Part shown: positions 30,735 through 32,588 of the stretch, piece by piece
Layout: the number at the start of each line of letters is the position of its first letter
Numbering within the stretch: position 1 is the first letter of the stretch
NCBI GenBank assembly: GCA_902797175.1
Contig: CADBRX010000140.1
Coordinates: 1 to 32,588 of the forward strand
DNA from: an uncultured Coriobacteriaceae bacterium
GTDB lineage: Bacteria; Actinomycetota; Coriobacteriia; Coriobacteriales; Atopobiaceae
DNA: 32,588 bases
Direction: 5' to 3'
Notes under the pieces: generated by a model
Seen by the model: only the letters and a program-made list of their open reading frames with translations
Database searches by the model: none
Told to the model about the DNA's origin: nothing
Position numbers and translations under genes: made by a program

Positions 30735-31277
30735 CTATCTGCGGCAGCGCCAGATGGCTCCGTCGCTGACGAGGACGTCCACCGCCACGTCATGCGGGTC
30801 GCGCGGCAACGGGTTGGAGCTGATCTGCACCGTGCGGGCAAGCGACACCTTGCAACCGGGATAGGTGGTGAGGAAGTTGTCCACGTACCCGGCACCATAG
30901 GCCACGCGATACCCCTCCGCGTCAAAGATGAGCCCCGGGACCAGGCACACCGACGAGTCTATGAGCTCGTCGTCCATGGAGAGGGGCGTTCCGTCGTCCA
31001 GATGGAAGGTGATCTTGCCGTCCGAGGCGACCGTGGGGACCGCCACGGTCTTGCCCTCCTCGCGTGCGCGGCGTGCCGCCTCGATCGTGTCGGCCTCCTC
31101 GCGCTGCGAGGGAAAGGCCAGCACGAGCTGACAGGCACGGTATTCGGCCAGCATCCTCAGGTGCGACAGGATGTCCCCGTCAAGGCGCGCCTGGTGCGAG
31201 GGCGACAAGGTGGGGAGTTCCATATACGCCGAGCGCAACGCCTGCTTGCTTGCATCCTCGCCATACGAACTCGCCAT
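30735..31277 (-). CDS. 5-formyltetrahydrofolate cyclo-ligase (divergent)
   Basis: 180 aa. Family of 5,10-methenyl-THF synthetase, which recycles 5-formyl-THF with ATP. Support comes from the N-terminal KQALRSAYMELP (family K-x2-LR), the central LVLAFPSQREEADT and VPTVASDGKI, and the C-terminal VPGLIFDAEGYRVAYGAGYVDNFL. The last corresponds to the family's P-x2-FD-x2-G-x-RLGxGxGYYDR loop, but YYDR is YVDN here, so the enzyme is divergent. The ATG at 31277 has GGGGGAG just upstream. It is convergent with aroQ and divergent from the metallopeptidase gene. Confidence 0.82.
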   Translation of the reverse strand: MASSYGEDASKQALRSAYMELPTLSPSHQARLDGDILSHLRMLAEYRACQLVLAFPSQREEADTIEAARRAREEGKTVAVPTVASDGKITFHLDDGTPLSMDDELIDSSVCLVPGLIFDAEGYRVAYGAGYVDNFLTTYPGCKVSLARTVQISSNPLPRDPHDVAVDVLVSDGAIWRCRR

Positions 31278-31386
31278 GGTCTCCCCCTTCGCATTACCCG
31301 TCAAGGAGACGGGCTGAACTACAATGTGCTGAGCCTGTACCTATTTTCCATTCTAGGCAACCCACAGGAAGAGAAGAACCGCACAC

Positions 31387-32109
31387 ATGAAACGAGAAGC
31401 ACGTAAAACCCATTATTTTGCTGGGACGATCGGCTTTGAGCTCGAGCGCAAGCGTGTCAGGAACGTGAACCTGCGCATCCGACCCGACGGCACGGTGTAC
31501 GTGAGCGCCCCGCCCCGGGTGCCCCTTTCCGAAATCGAGCGCTTCGTCGCCACGAAGGAGCCATGGATCAGACGAAAGCAGGAGGTGGTCCGGGGGCGCT
31601 CGGAGCGAGAGGCCAGCAGCTGGGAGGATGGCGGCAGGACGCGGCTGTGGGGAGAGGAGCTCACCGTCAAGGTGGCCGAGGCCGCCTCGGCAAGGCAGGA
31701 GCATGTGGCGCTCGAGGGCGCTCAGCTGGTGCTCTACGTCGCGCCACGCTGGCTCGACGACTTCGAGCAGGCTGCCGCGCACCGCGAGCGGCTCGCCCAG
31801 GCATGGCTGCGCACCCAGCTGGAGGAGGCGCTGCCCGACCTCTTTTCTCGCCACGAGGAGGCCATGGGCGTGCACGCGAGCGAGGTGCGCCTGCGCACCA
31901 TGAAGACGCGCTGGGGCTCGTGCAACGTGAGAAGCGGCGCCATCACGCTCAACACGCGCCTCGTCGGCTTCCCGCGCCGATGCCTTGAATACGTTGTGGT
32001 CCACGAGCTCTGCCATCTGCTCGAGCCCTCCCACAACGCGCGCTTCCACGCCCTCATGGACCGCTACTACCCCAACTGGAGGGCGGTGCGCAGGGAGCTG
32101 CGCTCCTAG
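31387..32109 (+). CDS. YgjP/SprT-like (DUF45) metallopeptidase
   Basis: 240 aa. C-terminal zinc-binding HExxH as VVHELCHLLEPSHNARF (about residues 201-217), preceded by the family signature KTRWGSCN with the invariant W-G-S-C. The N-terminal half has RKRVRNVNLRIRPDGTVYVSAP, the usual opening of YgjP-like (M48-related DUF45) proteins. The substrate is unknown and no signal peptide is visible, so it is cytoplasmic. The start is the ATG at 31387; the upstream sequence is purine-rich (AGGAAGAGAAG) but not a tight Shine-Dalgarno. Confidence 0.87.
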   Translation: MKREARKTHYFAGTIGFELERKRVRNVNLRIRPDGTVYVSAPPRVPLSEIERFVATKEPWIRRKQEVVRGRSEREASSWEDGGRTRLWGEELTVKVAEAASARQEHVALEGAQLVLYVAPRWLDDFEQAAAHRERLAQAWLRTQLEEALPDLFSRHEEAMGVHASEVRLRTMKTRWGSCNVRSGAITLNTRLVGFPRRCLEYVVVHELCHLLEPSHNARFHALMDRYYPNWRAVRRELRS

Positions 32110-32112
32110 CCC

Positions 32113-32146
32113 GATACGAAAGGGTCCCACCCTTACGTTTCGCATC
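32113..32146 (+). terminator. U-tract-less hairpin after the metallopeptidase gene
   Basis: Hairpin with the core AGGGT-CCC-ACCCT, continued by CGAAA/TTTCG around a 5-nt bulge and GAT/ATC at the base. It starts 3 nt after the stop and has no T-run. The loop GGGT-CCC-ACCC is the same as at the end of aroC. Confidence 0.45.
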
Positions 32147-32160
32147 GCGCCATTTTCGGC

Positions 32161-32166
32161 TAGTAT
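32161..32166 (+). promoter_or_regulatory. Candidate -10 of trpS
   Basis: TAGTAT, 35 nt before the trpS ATG, matches TATAAT at 4 of 6. The leader is far too short for a T-box riboswitch. Confidence 0.3.
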
Positions 32167-32201
32167 TAAAGGGTTGAAAACCGAGAAGTTTGGAGTCTCC
32201 T

Positions 32202-32588
32202 ATGCCCAACGAGGGAAGCTACGAGGCCGCGCTCAGGCGCAGCAACGAGATACATGCGGACCTGCCCGTCCATCCCGAGAAGTACACCATGCTCACGGGC
32301 GACCGCCCGACCGGGCGCCTGCACCTGGGCCACTACTTTGGCACGCTCGTCGACCGCGTCCGCCTGCAGGACATGGGCGTGCACACCAACATCATCATCG
32401 CCGACTACCAGGTCATCACCGACCGCGACACCACCGAGCACATAGCCGACAACGTGCTCAACATGGTGGTCGACTACCTCGCCTGCGGCATCGACCCAGC
32501 CAAGACGATGATCTTCACGCACTCCGCCGTGCCGGCCTTGAACCAGCTCATGCTGCCGTTCCTCTCGCTTGTCTCCGAGGCAGAGCTC
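32202..32588 (+). CDS. trpS: Tryptophanyl-tRNA synthetase, N-terminal part
   Basis: Runs off the right edge with 129 codons visible. Class I aminoacyl-tRNA synthetase signature GRLHLGHYFG (HIGH-type motif, about residues 38-47), then DYQVITDRD, FTHSAVPALNQLMLPFL and LSLVSEAE, which follow bacterial TrpRS. It charges tRNA-Trp. The ATG has GGAG at 6-7 nt. The KMSKS motif would lie outside the window. An aromatic aminoacyl-tRNA synthetase next to the aromatic cluster is noted, but other genes and promoters intervene. Confidence 0.9.
   Translation, partial: MPNEGSYEAALRRSNEIHADLPVHPEKYTMLTGDRPTGRLHLGHYFGTLVDRVRLQDMGVHTNIIIADYQVITDRDTTEHIADNVLNMVVDYLACGIDPAKTMIFTHSAVPALNQLMLPFLSLVSEAEL

Noticed and set aside
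32110-32201. T-box or other riboswitch before trpS
   Set aside because: The leader is about 35 nt from the likely -10, too short, and no conserved T-box sequence is visible.

Overview
The window is high-GC DNA dense with bacterial genes. Gene content and order suggest a class Coriobacteriia actinobacterium (Olsenella/Atopobium-like). The clues are an mreBCD-mrdA-rodA block running into a split pair of B12-binding-type radical SAM genes, a compact aromatic amino-acid cluster, and actinobacterial-style promoters and 3' hairpins. This placement is inferred from gene content, not from a database search.

Positions 1-19,400 are transcribed leftwards (minus strand). In transcription order they hold fba (class II aldolase) with an intrinsic terminator; a CtpE-like P-type ATPase followed 15 nt later by acnA; an 86-bp palindrome behind acnA; a zinc-ribbon membrane protein; a cyclophilin; a membrane-anchored TPR protein; and mreB-mreC-mreD-mrdA-rodA, a DUF697 protein and two radical SAM-associated genes. 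The last eight form one tightly packed cell-elongation operon.

Positions 19,585-20,485 are a non-coding island. It contains a tRNA-Arg(CCG) gene, a second copy of the tRNA 3' end about 175 bp downstream with its own terminator, two inverted copies of the T-arm, three GC-rich hairpins, and a tandem array of 52-bp and 51-bp units.

Positions 20,486-30,625 run rightwards: a CPBP-type membrane protease, then aroF-tyrA-aroB-aroA-aroC-pheA-aroE::aroK and a gene joining a PTS EIIB domain to type II dehydroquinase (aroQ). Together these supply all seven steps from PEP and erythrose-4-phosphate to chorismate, plus the committed enzymes for Tyr and Phe. The window ends with a divergent 5-formyl-THF cyclo-ligase, a YgjP/SprT-like metallopeptidase and the start of trpS.

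The most striking points are the EIIB::AroQ fusion, which could couple PEP/PTS status to aromatic synthesis; the 51/52-bp repeat array; the duplicated tRNA 3' end; and the acnA palindrome, whose four DNA mismatches all become G-U pairs in the acnA-strand RNA.
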